Shown here piece by piece: positions 24,048-35,625 of a stretch of 64,000 nucleotides of DNA. The position numbers and the translations under genes were made by a program. The stretch is from contig NC_063151.1 in assembly GCF_020921035.1 (NCBI RefSeq), positions 24,558,934-24,622,933 of the forward strand, read 5' to 3'. The stretch's first letter is position 1. Each line of letters begins with the position of its first letter. Source of the stretch: Rhodamnia argentea. Its lineage: Eukaryota > Streptophyta > Magnoliopsida > Myrtales > Myrtaceae. The notes below the pieces were generated by a model. The model was not told the origin of the DNA and did no database searches. It saw only the letters and a program-made list of their open reading frames with translations.

Positions 24048-24629
24048 CAAATACATGCAGTGCTTATCAAAAAATTCAAACCAAAATTTTCACCAGTAGT
24101 AAACGGTAAATGTTCAATGACAACATATTGAGTGAATGTTTATTTATAAATTTTATCACTGAAACGAAATAAAGGAGAAGTGTTAGGATTGGATTACTCG
24201 AAAATTTGTTGTTGCACGGTGTCGATCTCCACTTGCGTTGCATGTTTTTGCGTTAGATGCCGACGGTATGTTCCATAGCCCTTTGTTAAAATTGTATGAT
24301 TTTATACAATATTTATAGTTTATCTTGTACTTGTCTCCACCTATATATACCTTGTCGAAGTGTTGCCATAAGTTGGATGTACTTTCCTAGGCTTACCGTT
24401 CCAGCTTCTTTGCCGTTGACGTTTCTTCGACGGTGGTAGGAGGATGAAGATTTTCTTGCATTGGGACGTGCTCGACGTTGGGAATATAGTTGATATTATT
24501 ATTAGGGACTACCCAACATGTAAACTCACGAGGATCATATTGATCATAAGGTTGATGATAATCGGATTCCCCCATCACTATCGGCATCGGGCTCTTTCCC
24601 CTATCACCGGCTCTACTTCCACGTGCCAT
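24048..24629 (-). pseudogene. hAT transposase, N-terminal part with BED-type zinc finger, broken
   Basis: The minus-strand ATG at 24,627-24,629 opens a 78-codon frame (MARGSRAGDRGKSP...) followed, after a frame change, by KPRKSTSNLWQHFDKVYIGG and a degraded BED finger (YKYC...FNKG...KTCNASG). Downstream sequence VIEHLPFTTGENFGLNFLIS is the region between BED finger and catalytic core in plant hAT transposases. The frame stops at the retroelement junction near 24,047; the continuation is at 15,186 and below. Confidence 0.8.
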
Positions 24630-24990
24630 TTTTGTTAGAGAATTGAGCGAAAAATCGATTTAGAAAATTGACAAAATTGAGCTAGGATTGAGAAAATTTG
24701 AGAAAATTGAGAGAAATTGTAAGAAAAAATGAAAAAGGAAGAATGCTATTTATAGAAAATTTAAAAAGAAAAAAAAGGGAAGGGGGTGAAATGGCCGTTG
24801 GGGGCACCCCCCCCCGTTTTTTTTTTGGCTATTCGGAACCGGCCCAAAACAATTGGTTCCGGGCCGGTTCCTAAATTTTTTAAATCGTAACCGGCCCGTG
24901 AGGGCTTGGGCTGGTTCCGGTTTGGAACTAGCGGTCCCGATTATTCCACGGGCTAGTTTCGGAGCCCAAATCGGCCCGTGGTCAAGTCTA

Positions 24991-24998
24991 AAACAAGT
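24991..24998. repeat. Target-site duplication, right of hAT element
   Basis: aaacaagt pairs with gaacaagt at 13,183-13,190. Confidence 0.85.
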
Positions 24999-26016
24999 CA
25001 AGAGAAATTCTTTTGTTTCCTGTTTGTTTCTAATATGAAAAATTTTGGGATGCCACATCGTCACCTTCGGCCGATGAGGGCTCGCGGGCCCTCACCCAAC
25101 TTTGAGCAAGCGTTGCGACCAACGAGGATTGCTGTTGGTGAGGGCTAGCAACCCTTACTTAGTGGCTGGCGAGGGTTGCCGGTGGTCGGTGCCCCCCGGG
25201 CGGACCTTTATAACAACGAAACAAAAAAAAAAAAAAAAATATGCGCCACGTCGGACGGCGGGCATCCAAGTTATCAATTTTTTTTTTTGTCAAAATTGGC
25301 TAAATAATCTACAATGAAAAATCATTAAAAGGTTAAATAAAAATGTTGAATGCCACAAAATTTGAAGGAAAACTACGAAGCACGGGTTATACCAATCTTC
25401 TAGTGATCTTCTAGGGCAAGAAAATGATGGAAGGAATGACGATATTTGTGACGTTGGGAATGTCGTAATGGGGAGCTGCCTTTTGAAGGTTCTTATGGGG
25501 CCGAAATTATTCCCAAGTTGATCCCATAATAACAATACAAATAGAAAAACACCGACAATTTCTTAATCATTGCGAGCAAGAAGAGACAATGAAATTGGCC
25601 AAGAACCACTACTTCCACGAACGATGAAGAAATTTGAAAAAGGAAAAAAAAAAACGAAATTAAAAAGAAGAAAAAAAAAGATTGATGTCCCGAGACAAGA
25701 AATACTTCTTTTCCATTTCCTCGAACGGACATCATGAGCAAACTGACTGGGGCAAGTCCGGGTCGGGTCCCCTGTTTTTGAACTTTCTCCAAAAGGGGAC
25801 GATTTGCATATTCAACCCACTTTTGGATCTTGTTGATGTTAAAACAGAGGTGAATTCACAAATTTCAATTTGCCAATTCATATGTCAATGTCCCTGATAC
25901 ATGATGTAGACTCAGTGTGCGACCCTTCTCTGGTGATGCTATAACTGGGTACTTTAGATATCAAATACTATCTCGTCCGAATATGTTTGATAAAAAAGCA
26001 CTAAAATAAAAATAAA
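24999..26016. other. Intergenic with GC-rich transposon-like core
   Basis: 25,060-25,205 repeats the gagggct/ggcgagggttgc style seen at 10,910-11,045. A poly-A run at 25,222-25,240 and A-rich tracts follow. Short open frames here show no domains. Confidence 0.5.
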
Positions 26017-26367
26017 AAGATAAGTACATTAAAAGTCTTAAAACTTGACACGAAAGTACAATTAAGTCCTAAAACTATAGAAAAATGCAATCAAGTCTTG
26101 AAACTCGTCAAGGAAGTGCAATTGAGCCCTAAAACTTTCAAAAAAGTGCAGTCAAAGTCCTAAAACTTGTCACAAAAATGCAATCGAGTCCTAAATTTTT
26201 TTAAAAAAAAGTGCAATCAATGAAATGACTTGATTGGACTAATTCGATAGTTTTTAGGACATGATTGTACTTTTTGAAAGTTTCAAGATTCAATTACATT
26301 TTTCTAGAGCTCTAAGATCAGGCTGCACCTTCCTAATAAATTTTAGGACTTTCCATGCACTTATCTT
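26017..26367. mobile_element. Probable MITE with tandem internal modules
   Basis: The left end agataagtacattaaaagtc and the reverse complement of the right end, agataagtgcatggaaagtc, form inverted repeats (17/20). The left half carries four or five diverged modules of about 38 bp of the type aagtcctaaaacttgtcac...tgcaat, and the right half carries them inverted. No coding sequence. A convincing target duplication was not seen. Confidence 0.65.
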
Positions 26368-28354
26368 AAAATTAAAAATTTTTACGATCCGTCTCCCGAT
26401 ATTCCATTTGCATGGATTGCCATTGTTCACGATATATATAAAGAATAAAAGTAGGCCCCCTAATTTGGGGGGATCAACATTGGTTGGAGTGTAGAGAGCC
26501 TTCCAGATTTGAAAAAAGACATAAAAAGGTGATATTTTGTGGGTGTTGTTGGGCGAGTCCAAATCCACGACGTTTGTTTCAGTTGAAGTTCCACGAAACA
26601 CACACTCTCACAAAAAAAAAAAAAAAAAGGCTCTTCGATTGTGCAGTGCACCTCCGATATCTGTCGTGTTTCTTTTCTCTTTTTAAGTTTTAACTAATCA
26701 AATTCCAGTCATTCCTCCGCACTCGTTCCTTTGATGACTTGATAGCATTCCTTGGACCCTCTCTGACTCTGTTTTATCTATCTATCTATCTATCTTGTTT
26801 TTTACAAGTTAAAAAGATACCGGGAAAGAAAATTGGCCTAGCGATCGTCTCCCAACGTCTCGTTACATATCCGTTGCAGAATATTCGATCCGAGCCATAC
26901 CTTCTATCTGAATTGCTCATAGATACGCGAGCCTAGCGCCGTAGCCGTACCGAGAGGCTGGCAATGCAGGAAGCTTCTCCATATGGGGTAGGCGTGCTCG
27001 CGCCACGAAATCAAATCAAACTTGTGATCTCGTTAAAAACATACTTATCCACCTGGTCAAGGCTCAATCATATGGTAAGCTCGTTTTACTTTGATTTGAG
27101 CAATCAGCCGGCCGCCAGAAGTTATCCGCGTGCGCTAGTTAACATGGAGGGGGGAAGGAGGGAAGTACCAAAACAAAACCGAGGTCAATTCCAATTCAAT
27201 GTGCGAGACACGTGTCCGCTCCGTTCTTACGATCCACGGTCTTTCACGGTCCTTCCCATAAGAAGTTGTCTGCAGCAATGCTCGATTCTGAAGAGAGAGC
27301 ATCCAATGACAATGTTGACCGACACGTCAAGAGGCGATTGGCCTCAAATCCTGCAGAGAAGAGAAAAGAAACAAAGGACAGAGGTCGAGATCGATCCGAC
27401 GTTTGGATGGGGTCATTGGACCACGTGGACGAGGACCCTTGCCGACACTTCATTCCTTTTAGTTGATAAATTTAGGAGCAAAAAGGCGACAACTTTTTTT
27501 AGCCCTCTGAGCTTTTAATTCGAAATTTAAAACTCCGAAAGAGATCGACATAGAGAGAGAGACGTATTATGAGGAGGGGTCAAACTGCCCTTCTTCCCTT
27601 CCCTTCCCAAGAGCATCTTTGTTGAAGTTTCCCGACACGTTTGGGGAAGTAACCTGCGATGGAAATGAGAAAGAACCCCGAAAGTAAAGAAGGCCTCCAG
27701 AAGAAGTAAAAGGCGAAATTGGGCAGGAATAACTGAGCCGAGTGGAGTCAAGTCAAGCCTAACATGTATTTACAGTCGCAACTGTATTTGTAGGTACGCA
27801 AATGAAGGGATTTTAATGGGGGACGAGTCGTCGTGATGGATTGAGAAGCAGGTCTAAATACAAGACAGACAGAGAGAGAGAGGGGGTCTGAACGGGGAAA
27901 AAGGAAGAGAGAGAGAGAGAGCGAGAGAGAGAGGGAGAGAGAGAGAGAGAGAGGACAAGTGACGTGTCGGTGCAGAAAATGATGTTGTAACAGAGAGAGA
28001 GAGAGAGAGCAGCTGCTATAAGGTTCTGCGACCTCAAAATCTCAAAAGCCGGTCCCAACTACACACCCGCACATTTTTACTCTCTCTCTCTCTCTAGCAG
28101 AGCAGTGTATACATACAGAAGCAGAAGGAGGAGTTTCCTTTTTGTGGGTTCTTTTCAAAACTTGATTTCGGGAGGTGGAGTGGGGGCGAAGAGACACAGA
28201 GAGAGAGGAGAGAGAAGTAGGAGGAGGAGGTCTGGCCGGGTTAAAGACGATAGCGGTGAGAATCGCCGGTGGTGGTGGAGGAGGAGGAGGGAGGACGAGG
28301 AAGAAGATCCGGAGATCGGCGAAGAGGAAGGTGAGGAAAGTTGGGGACAAGTTG
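26368..28354. other. Upstream region and probable leader of the 93-aa protein gene
   Basis: A (TCTA)5-6 microsatellite lies at about 26,776-26,796. A palindromic CCACGTGG (extended G-box) is at 27,421-27,428. Multiple (GA)n tracts at 27,866-27,883, 27,908-27,955, 27,990-28,009 and a (CT)n tract at 28,080-28,095 mark a typical plant promoter/leader. No gene is recognised within this stretch. Confidence 0.5.
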
Positions 28355-29882
28355 ATGGAGTGGTGGCGCAAGATGATCTTCCCCGTCCGGCGCGTTTGGT
28401 TCTCCGTCTCTGCTCGCCTCGAAGCTCGCAACCACGGTCTGTCCCATTTCTCCCTCTCTCCTGTTGTCAGTATTTCTTCCGGTGCGGTTTGTGTGTGAGA
28501 TAGAGGAAAAAGCTAACCCCAAAGAATTATCCATGTCTGAGAAAACTTCACCTACCTCTTCGAATTCAGCTCTTCCTTCAATGTCTGTTGATTTACGCCA
28601 TAGTTTAACCATCAGATTGCCACCTAGTCAGCAACTTAGCATATTATGGAAATCAGCAGAGTTGAACTTCTTAATCCCCCTAGGATGCTGATTACCGTTT
28701 CTGGCCTTTAAAGCACACATTCGTACATCCACACGTATGCACCAACATGTCATATGAAACAGCCAACAATTTTCAGCCGGGGTGTTTCGGACCATCGTCA
28801 GTTCGAGGATGGGATGAAATGGAGAATCTTTTCGATTCTCAAATTTCTTTGGGGGTGTTGGGGTGGGAAGGAAAGGGAACCCATCTCGAGTTTCCTAATT
28901 ATCTGCTCGATTGAAACCGTAATTCCACCGACCGACGCACATTTCTTTTCAATCCAGAATATGCCTACTAGCCCCACCCATCACCACCATATTCCCTCTT
29001 ATCTCACCTTTCGTGGCTCTTTGTCTTCTTTCTTTCGTTCTTTACTCAAACACCCTCTTTCCCCAAAGATTTTCCCTTTTCTTTTCTTTTCTTTTGGTTA
29101 CAGTTTTGCTCGAATCTTGTGCTTTCTAGACACTCTGAAAGCTACAATCAAGTGCAAAAAGAAGAAGCAAAGAACCATGCCCCCTCTCTTCAAGTGAGGA
29201 TGAAGTTATGTTACTGTACTTGTTCACTTTGGCGGATCTAGTGCACCCCCTCCGGAAAGAGTCTAGTTTTCTTCACTTAAGAATTCCGAGGATCTTTCCA
29301 TGTTAGTGGGGGCAAAGATGCGACCGCCGATCGCGCCCGATCCCCGAATCCGAAAGAGCAGCGATTAGGGTCGGCAGTGGCATCATTTTTTGCCACACCT
29401 TTTACCACCCGCATTAACTTTACATGCATCTCTCATGACCAAGATCAGAGCACACCATACATTCACCGAACTTTATGAGATATAAAAACTTCAGGACACG
29501 GGTCGTCCTTGTCCTCAGCCTTAACTTTTTCATGTTAGGACCGCTGTTCGTTTTACTTGCTGTGCAATCTTGGTTTCGATGAGCTTCCCACATTCAGTCA
29601 AACTCTAGGAACGTGAATCTCTAACGGTTTGAGGCTAACAGGATCACAAGAGAAGAATGTAACTATCTTTTGGCCGATTCAGGTGCTGGACATATGAAGC
29701 TAGAGGATGATGTACAGACCTGCGAATACCAGGACGTGCAGGTGATGTGGGAGATGCTGAAGAGGTCGGAAACGGAGCTGATGGCCAACAATCCCAAGCG
29801 CAAGGTGCACCGGCCTTTCTGGAGGGTTCTCGTGTGGTCGAACCACAAAGCGCCCGCATCCCTAGCCGCTGACCATGCTTGA
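28355..29882 (+). CDS. Small plant-specific conserved protein, 93 aa, two exons
   Basis: Exons 28,355-28,436 and 29,683-29,882, with GT donor at 28,437 and ttcAG acceptor at 29,681-29,682. They join in phase across a glycine codon to give 93 aa. The first exon encodes MEWWRKMIFPVRRVWFSVSA; the second LEDDVQTCEYQDVQVMWEML, RPFWRVLVWSNH and a hydrophilic end. I recognise this as a land-plant family of unknown function with a WW(K/R)KMIFPVRRVW start and a DDVQTCxYxDVQVMWEMLxRSE core. No signal peptide or catalytic motif is visible. The chosen ATG is the first in frame, yet the frame is open for 63 codons upstream and rich in Gly/Arg/Lys, so the true N-terminus may be longer. Exon 1 sits directly after GA-rich leader sequence. 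Confidence 0.8.
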
Positions 29883-32606
29883 TAAGAGAACTCCAAACGG
29901 GTGTGCCTTGCCAGGATTCAGGGATTCAGCGACTCCCTAGTAATAATACTATCCTGCAACTATAAACGGAAAAAAAAAAAAAAATTTGGCCGCATAAAAT
30001 TGGGTGACCATTGCAGTAGCATGGTATAGAGAGCTATTGCAAGAGTGTCGAGAACGAGAACTGAGTGAACTCTAGACGATGTTATCGAATACAGGTCTTT
30101 TACTGTTGATTAAAAACAGTGACACCAGCCGACGAAAAGTCACGTAGATACGTTTTGCTTTTGTCACTTATCCATGGGAGAAAGATGCAACTTACCACCT
30201 CAAAAGGTTTTGCACGTCCGGCCTCGTAAGGGCTTTCTGCTGCAAAAAGTCTCATAAATGCACGAGAAGCAACTGATGTTAGATGGGTTGAATGTTGGAC
30301 TACAAGCAAAGAAGCAAAAGTCACTGTGAGAGTGCTCGTAAAAGGGGAAAGAGAACGCAAAGTTCAATTTTTGAAATGAGATGATCGGTGCTTATACGTA
30401 AAGAAGAACCATCAATCGTACATAGGTCCGGTCGCTGTAGGTCCTGGTCTGTCGGCCGAAGGACCAGACGCCACATCTCGTGCAAGCCCAGAAAGAAACA
30501 ATTGTACAGTTCTTGTTAGCTTGGGAAAAATCAATTACCGAGTCTTATTGCTCTTGATATGGCATCCAGCGCGAGGAGTCTGTCTTTTTAGCAGAAGGTT
30601 AGATCATACGTTCTACGACTCGACATGACTATACTGTAGAGATAACAGGGGGACAGACTCTAGATGGTCTTTCAGACACAGGAAATCCATGTCCTGCTAT
30701 GTTGTCGACTCTCTCCGTTGAAGACTACTTGTTGGTCAATACATTGTAGAAGGCGAGAGAGTAATATGCAGTTCAAGATTATTGTATGTAGTGACCAAAA
30801 CAAGAACAAAGGAACCAGATTAAGTTGCTCGAGCGTTAATTGAGAGTGACAACGTAGCAAGAGCATCAAAAGCTCCATGAATGACAAGGCTAATGAGTAA
30901 CCTGAGAGACCGTCACATGCAGTTTCCACAAATTCAGGTCTAGAAATGCTTCATGCATGATCAGACGTTCGCTCTTCAAGCACTCTACTCTACTAAGCCT
31001 TCTTAGAAGATAAAGAGTAGTAGATAGTCAAAACAGAAGGCTGCACAGTTCATCTGTACAGGGAAAAAACCTGAGAAGTGGCGCAATGTTTTGTTACCAT
31101 GGAGTGCATCTGTAATAATCATGGTTCTGGACTTCTGATCACCATTTTGCCATTTCATCTCCAGAAACGAGCATATGCTAAATACAAGTGGAAGAGAATA
31201 AGCTATTTGTTAAAAAATGGATCATAAACCCATACTCCGGTAGTCTCAGTCACTTCACGACATTACCCTGGTCTGATCATCTCGGCACTCATTTCACTGT
31301 CGTTGACATTCATATATCAGCAGAACCACAGACGAAATTAAGCTTATGGCCATTACTACATTTTCTCATTCCAGTTTCTTGTCCAGAAAAGAGACACATA
31401 AACAAGATTCAATTACAAGAAGAACAGGATAGTATTGGACCAGAGCACAATCAAAACCGAAATAGTCTAATAGCTTTCATTAGCTTAATTAGCTCCAAAA
31501 TCCGCCTGTCTCTTATCATCTCAGAACATGTGCCTTGAGACAAATGCAATCTCAGCACCTAAAAACATAAGGCATGTTCTTCGTCAAGTGCAGATTATAA
31601 TGCTCCACCTTCGCAATGCGATATCACTTTCAGACCTGAACTAAAGGACGGCCAAAGAGGACCATGCGCCACATTGAGCTAGGTAGACAGCTCATGATCC
31701 ATATGACAACTCTTAGATGTCTTGAGAGCCGGTCAACAGGAGGAAGGGTCTCCACATCCAAGATCTGAATAGTTACCATTGAATGATTGTAAATTCAATA
31801 AACGCAAAAAAGAGAAGTCCAGGAAAATAGAAGGCCTCTTAAATCCGGAGAATTTCCTTACATTGAAATGATCTTTAGGAACAGAGTTTATACAATGCTT
31901 TAAATTGCTCTCCCATGGAAGTGCTGATTTCCTTCGTTTATAATAGTAGAAGTGCTGATTTTGTTTTCATTTCATTCCTTCTTTATTATTTTTTTTGGGG
32001 GGAGGGGTATGGGGTGTTGTGTTTGGAGAGCGAAGAAAGTTATTTACCCAAAAATGGGTACTGCAGGCTGATTCAACCCTAAAGGAGCTCAAGTCTCTTT
32101 CAAAAAAATGAAATCCTAACTGCCAATTATTTTGATGATCCACAACTGGCATATAAGCATAACAAAATTAACTTCAGTTACAATTAGAAGAAATTCAGAG
32201 TTGTAAATACACAAGTAAATATGAACTTCAGCGTCACAGGATTTTATCTTCCTATAAGACTAAACAAATTACTTGTACAAAACTGCTTGAAAACTTCCAC
32301 TAAGCTGTGAGTTACAAATCAAACCTGCAAATCCATTCTAAAGATACAAGAGGGCAACCAGAGATAAATACAACTATTTCTTCCTCTTCTTCCAAACAGT
32401 TGGTTGGCTCACAGTAAAAATATAAATTCAAGGAAATCACTCAATCCCAAACCCGTATTCTCTTTCAGAAGTCAAAGCAGAGATTTATCCTGAGGGCAAG
32501 AAACTGCGAAAAATAATTCACTGCATGGTTATTATTTGAGCTGGTTGTCAAATATGCTGGAGTCTTTCTGCCACTTTTGAAAAGACAAAAAGGGTTAATG
32601 TTTCAG
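29883..32606. other. Intergenic between the 93-aa protein gene and TADA1-like gene (convergent)
   Basis: The two genes converge here, so the outer parts are probably their 3' UTRs. I scanned both strands and saw only short frames without domains. A poly-A tract is at 29,971-29,984. Confidence 0.5.
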
Positions 32607-33746
32607 TTAAACTCCGATACTTTCGCCCTCTAATGCACGTGCGCATATTTTCTCTAGCAGCAACGGCCAGTCTTCCTCAGGATGCTGAGGCTTTAGCTCC
32701 ATAGAAACCTTGAAGTCCAACATTGATATAACAAAAGGGGGTTTCACTTCCTCCCTAAGTTCTAAAGGCCTACTACCATTTTGTAGCCAAAATTGATTAC
32801 TCGGCAAGACAACTTTGTCTTTCGAAAAGCTGTTCGTGTGGAGACTGCCTTTTCTCAACCGACCCCCACATCTCGTTTTCATCACCTCAATGCAAGACCT
32901 GATAAGCCCCTTTAAGTAAGCATCTAATCCATTATTAAGTAGACTTGCGCAGTCCATTGACACCCCTTCAAGCCCCTCAGCTGAAGCAACCTGCTGCATG
33001 CGATCTCTCAATGTCTTGGTATCTAGCAGTCCACCTTCATCATGAAAGCTTGAACATCTAATATTGCTCGTGAGGGCTAAGGCTCTCTGGGCACCACCTG
33101 CCCTAGCAGGGCAGAGTGAGATTCCCAGAGGAGCTTGGACTTGATGTCTGTCGCATACTTCTTTTGCAAAATTAGAAACTGTTAGCTTACTCTGGTCCTT
33201 GGTTCTTGCACAGACTAAACCACTCCTTGATATATTCGTAATTGGCAGTCCAATGTCTCTCTCTGCTTCTTGATGATGCTGCACCGGCTTCAGTAAAGCC
33301 AGACAATTAGGATTCTGATCTTCCAAACTGACTCTACAATTCTCAGTCGTTGGAAGATGAGTGGTGAAATTTACTATCCCGTACAGGCCCTCAGAGATAC
33401 CCTTTGGCGACCTTTGCGTTGGAAAAGGAATAAAATTCCCATTCTGCAGGGGTATGGCCCCATTGTTGGTACCCAAGAGATCTCTATCATTATTTAGCAA
33501 TGGTGGAGGGACTTTTCCATGAGCATTTTTTAAAACTGCATGTATGAGCTGATTATGGAGTCTAACATTGTCTTTCCCAAGAAGCTTCCAGCAAAGCTTA
33601 TCAAACTCAGCCTTGCTCAACTTCAAACTCAACAATCTGTTCAAATAGCGAAAATACTGCTCTGAACTCTCCACCCCGATTCTCTTGACTATCTGCGCTT
33701 TCAACTCAGTTAGGTTTATACGCAAGGGCCGACTTGGTGGTTGCAT
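32607..33746 (-). CDS. Transcriptional adapter 1 (TADA1/ADA1)-like SAGA subunit
   Basis: 379 aa in one coding exon. ADA1/Hfi1 is a structural histone-fold subunit of the nuclear SAGA histone acetyltransferase coactivator. The N-terminal ADA1 domain is clear (about 10-77): INLTELKAQIVKRIG, YFRYLNRLLSLKLSKAEFDK, LHNQLIHAVLKNA. A second conserved block (about 243-290), TKTLRDRMQQVASAEGLEGV with LLNNGLDAYLKGLI, is the histone-fold region; it is followed by a C-terminal PPFVISMLDFKVSMELKPQ segment. The middle is low-conservation and hydrophilic. I chose the ATG at 33,744-33,746 (MQPPSRP) because family members start just before the ADA1 domain; the frame is open to an ATG at 33,815, which would add 23 unusual residues. 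The leader upstream probably holds an intron. Length fits the plant family. Confidence 0.88.
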   Translation of the reverse strand: MQPPSRPLRINLTELKAQIVKRIGVESSEQYFRYLNRLLSLKLSKAEFDKLCWKLLGKDNVRLHNQLIHAVLKNAHGKVPPPLLNNDRDLLGTNNGAIPLQNGNFIPFPTQRSPKGISEGLYGIVNFTTHLPTTENCRVSLEDQNPNCLALLKPVQHHQEAERDIGLPITNISRSGLVCARTKDQSKLTVSNFAKEVCDRHQVQAPLGISLCPARAGGAQRALALTSNIRCSSFHDEGGLLDTKTLRDRMQQVASAEGLEGVSMDCASLLNNGLDAYLKGLIRSCIEVMKTRCGGRLRKGSLHTNSFSKDKVVLPSNQFWLQNGSRPLELREEVKPPFVISMLDFKVSMELKPQHPEEDWPLLLEKICARALEGESIGV

Positions 33747-34600
33747 TTTCAGTAAAGAAAACCAGGCATCACAAGTGTTCAAGTAATCAAATTTTACTCC
33801 CCCCAGCATACACAAAAACCCAAACTAAGCTAGGGTTTTGATTCAGCATGCGCAAAATCACATTTTGCAAGCACCAGAGAGTAAACCATCTGCCAACTAC
33901 AACGAAGATTTCAAAAACTACTATGCATCTCTAAGCAAGAATTTGATCCTGGCATACACAGTCTCCCTTTAAATTGAAGTTCCATCAAATTCGAACTCCA
34001 CCTAAAATCGACATCTCATCGCCAATGACGCTCACTAACCAAGCAGCTTTTCCCTCAATTTGGCAAAACTCAATCAGCTAACGCCCAACGCAAATTCTTG
34101 CAAAAGCTCAGTACCTCCAAACTCAGCAGGCCAAGATGATCGCCACGCTCTCCTCGGCAAGAATCGAGAAGACAACTAGCTGCGGGAAAGCTCGAGCAAA
34201 GCTCGACCGAGCCACCGCGTCACAGCTTAAAACTCCACAGCTGAAAAACAAGGGCCGGAGATCGCAGCGACTCGGGGCGAGAATTTGGGCTCCTCCAGCG
34301 CCAGACACAGGAGGTGAAAGAATTGGGACTCTGACCTGTCCGGAGCTCGCGCGACGGAGAGGGAATCCACGGAGGCAGAGAGTCCCTCGCTCTTTCCCGG
34401 CATCGAGAGCTTCCCCTCCTTCCTTCGTCAAGGTGCATTCGCTCCGCTTGCGTACGCGTTTCTCCGCGAATTCGCGAGCTTCGACCTTCCAATCATTGCT
34501 CCGCGCTGGGCTCGCACTTAGTTCGAAACCCCTTCGATCTCTCTCTCTCTCTCTCTCTTCAGGCTTGAGTGTGTACAGAGAAAATAGTGGGGCCGATTTA
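33747..34600 (-). promoter_or_regulatory. Probable leader and promoter of the TADA1-like gene
   Basis: Minus-strand transcription should begin near 34,500-34,570, where a GC-rich block and a (CT)n tract (34,541-34,558) occur. Several open frames here (34,123-34,690) are GC-rich leader sequence without domains. The AT-rich part between about 33,840 and 34,120 could be a leader intron; splice sites were not fixed. Confidence 0.45.
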
Positions 34601-34675
34601 TTTTTTATTTATTTTGGAGTTTCGGAAACTTCTAATTCCTTGGGACGACGGCGAGTTCCCTCACGCGCTCGTGCT

Positions 34676-35045
34676 CACGTGCGGAAATGAACCGAAGGCG
34701 AAAGGAGCTCCGATTCGGATGGGAGTTGTGTCGCACGTGAGAAGACAGCGCGTGGCGGACGTGGCACGTGAGTGAGTACGCTCGATTTGGTACTGAAGAA
34801 GAATTCGACGATTTTTTGCCAAAAGCGTTCGCTCGTCGGAAAATATTTTTCCTCTTTTCGGCGACTTAAAAAAAACAGACAAGTTTTTGGTGAAATCATC
34901 AGGAAAATGACTTCCATCAATTCAAACGTGAGAAACTCTTCGGACCAGAAAAAAAAATAAAAAAAAAGGAAAGTTTCCTTCTTCCATCTTAACAGGCCTC
35001 ACAAAAATACCCAAAGCGGCCGGAAGTCTAATTTGGCGACACGTG
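34676..35045. promoter_or_regulatory. Cluster of four CACGTG G-box cores
   Basis: CACGTG occurs at 34,676-34,681, 34,734-34,739, 34,765-34,770 and 35,040-35,045, upstream of the TADA1-like gene. Chance expectation for a 6-mer is about one per 4 kb, so four in 370 bp is enriched. Function is inference. Confidence 0.5.
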
Positions 35046-35625
35046 TCGTCGTGGACCGGCTGGTGGCTGCCACGGCCGGGCCCTCTACTGATCTAAAGGA
35101 GCCGACCGATGGGGATATCTCTTGAAATGTAGCCGGGACGATACCCATTGACGATCCTCATTTAGTAGCTTGAAGAGATCCTATTCCTTCCTTACTACCT
35201 ATCAGGCTGCGGTAAACCTCATCCGAGCAGGAGCATCCCATTGAAGAGCAATGACGACATGATGTTGGTCCGCGGATGTCCGGGCGAAGATAGTCTTCTT
35301 TGTCATGCTCAGACCAGCTCGAGTACAAACAAAGCCGACCAGCGTGATTCTTCATGAGTCATCGATTAACTAACCAGAAAGGTGTTCAAATTTATACTCC
35401 CCAAGCGATTCAGTCAGAAGCATTGGGCCAACCTGAAAAAACAGCAGATGTGGAGAGTTTGAACTCTCTCAATTGAGTAACCCACCTGTTAACACTATTT
35501 TCTCTTCGAAACTAGATAATTCCAAGCTTCTCCGGTCCCTTAAGATTTTTATCCTCTTCCGAGACATAAGAAAACAACTATGAATACTGAAATGCCAAAC
35601 TAGGCAGAGAAGGATGCCGCTCGCT
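35046..35625. other. Intergenic, no gene recognised
   Basis: Short frames only; nothing recognisable on either strand. Confidence 0.5.

Larger units (their letters stand above)
13191..24990 (-). mobile_element. hAT transposon, 11.8 kb including a nested retrotransposon insertion
   Basis: The left end reads tagacatggccacggg; the reverse complement of the right end reads tagacttgaccacggg (14 of 16). The flanks carry an 8-bp target duplication (7/8). Both subterminal regions (about 13,200-13,335 and 24,830-24,985) are dense in ggttccgg/ccggaacc-type words, as expected for transposase-binding subterminal repeats. Transposase remnants lie on the minus strand: N-terminus and BED finger at about 24,220-24,629, further sequence to about 24,048, the middle from 15,186 down, and the C-terminal dimerisation domain at about 13,680-13,880. 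Without the inserted 8.9 kb the element would be about 2.9 kb, close to normal hAT size. Frameshifts and stops make it non-autonomous. Confidence 0.9.

Noticed and set aside
26964-27518. 184-codon plus-strand frame upstream of the 93-aa protein gene
   Set aside because: No homology recognised; the overlapping frames are equally open and it lies in promoter-like sequence.
34136-34690. 184-codon plus-strand frame divergent from the TADA1-like gene
   Set aside because: GC-rich leader sequence of the minus-strand gene, Arg/Ser-rich, without a domain or downstream exons.
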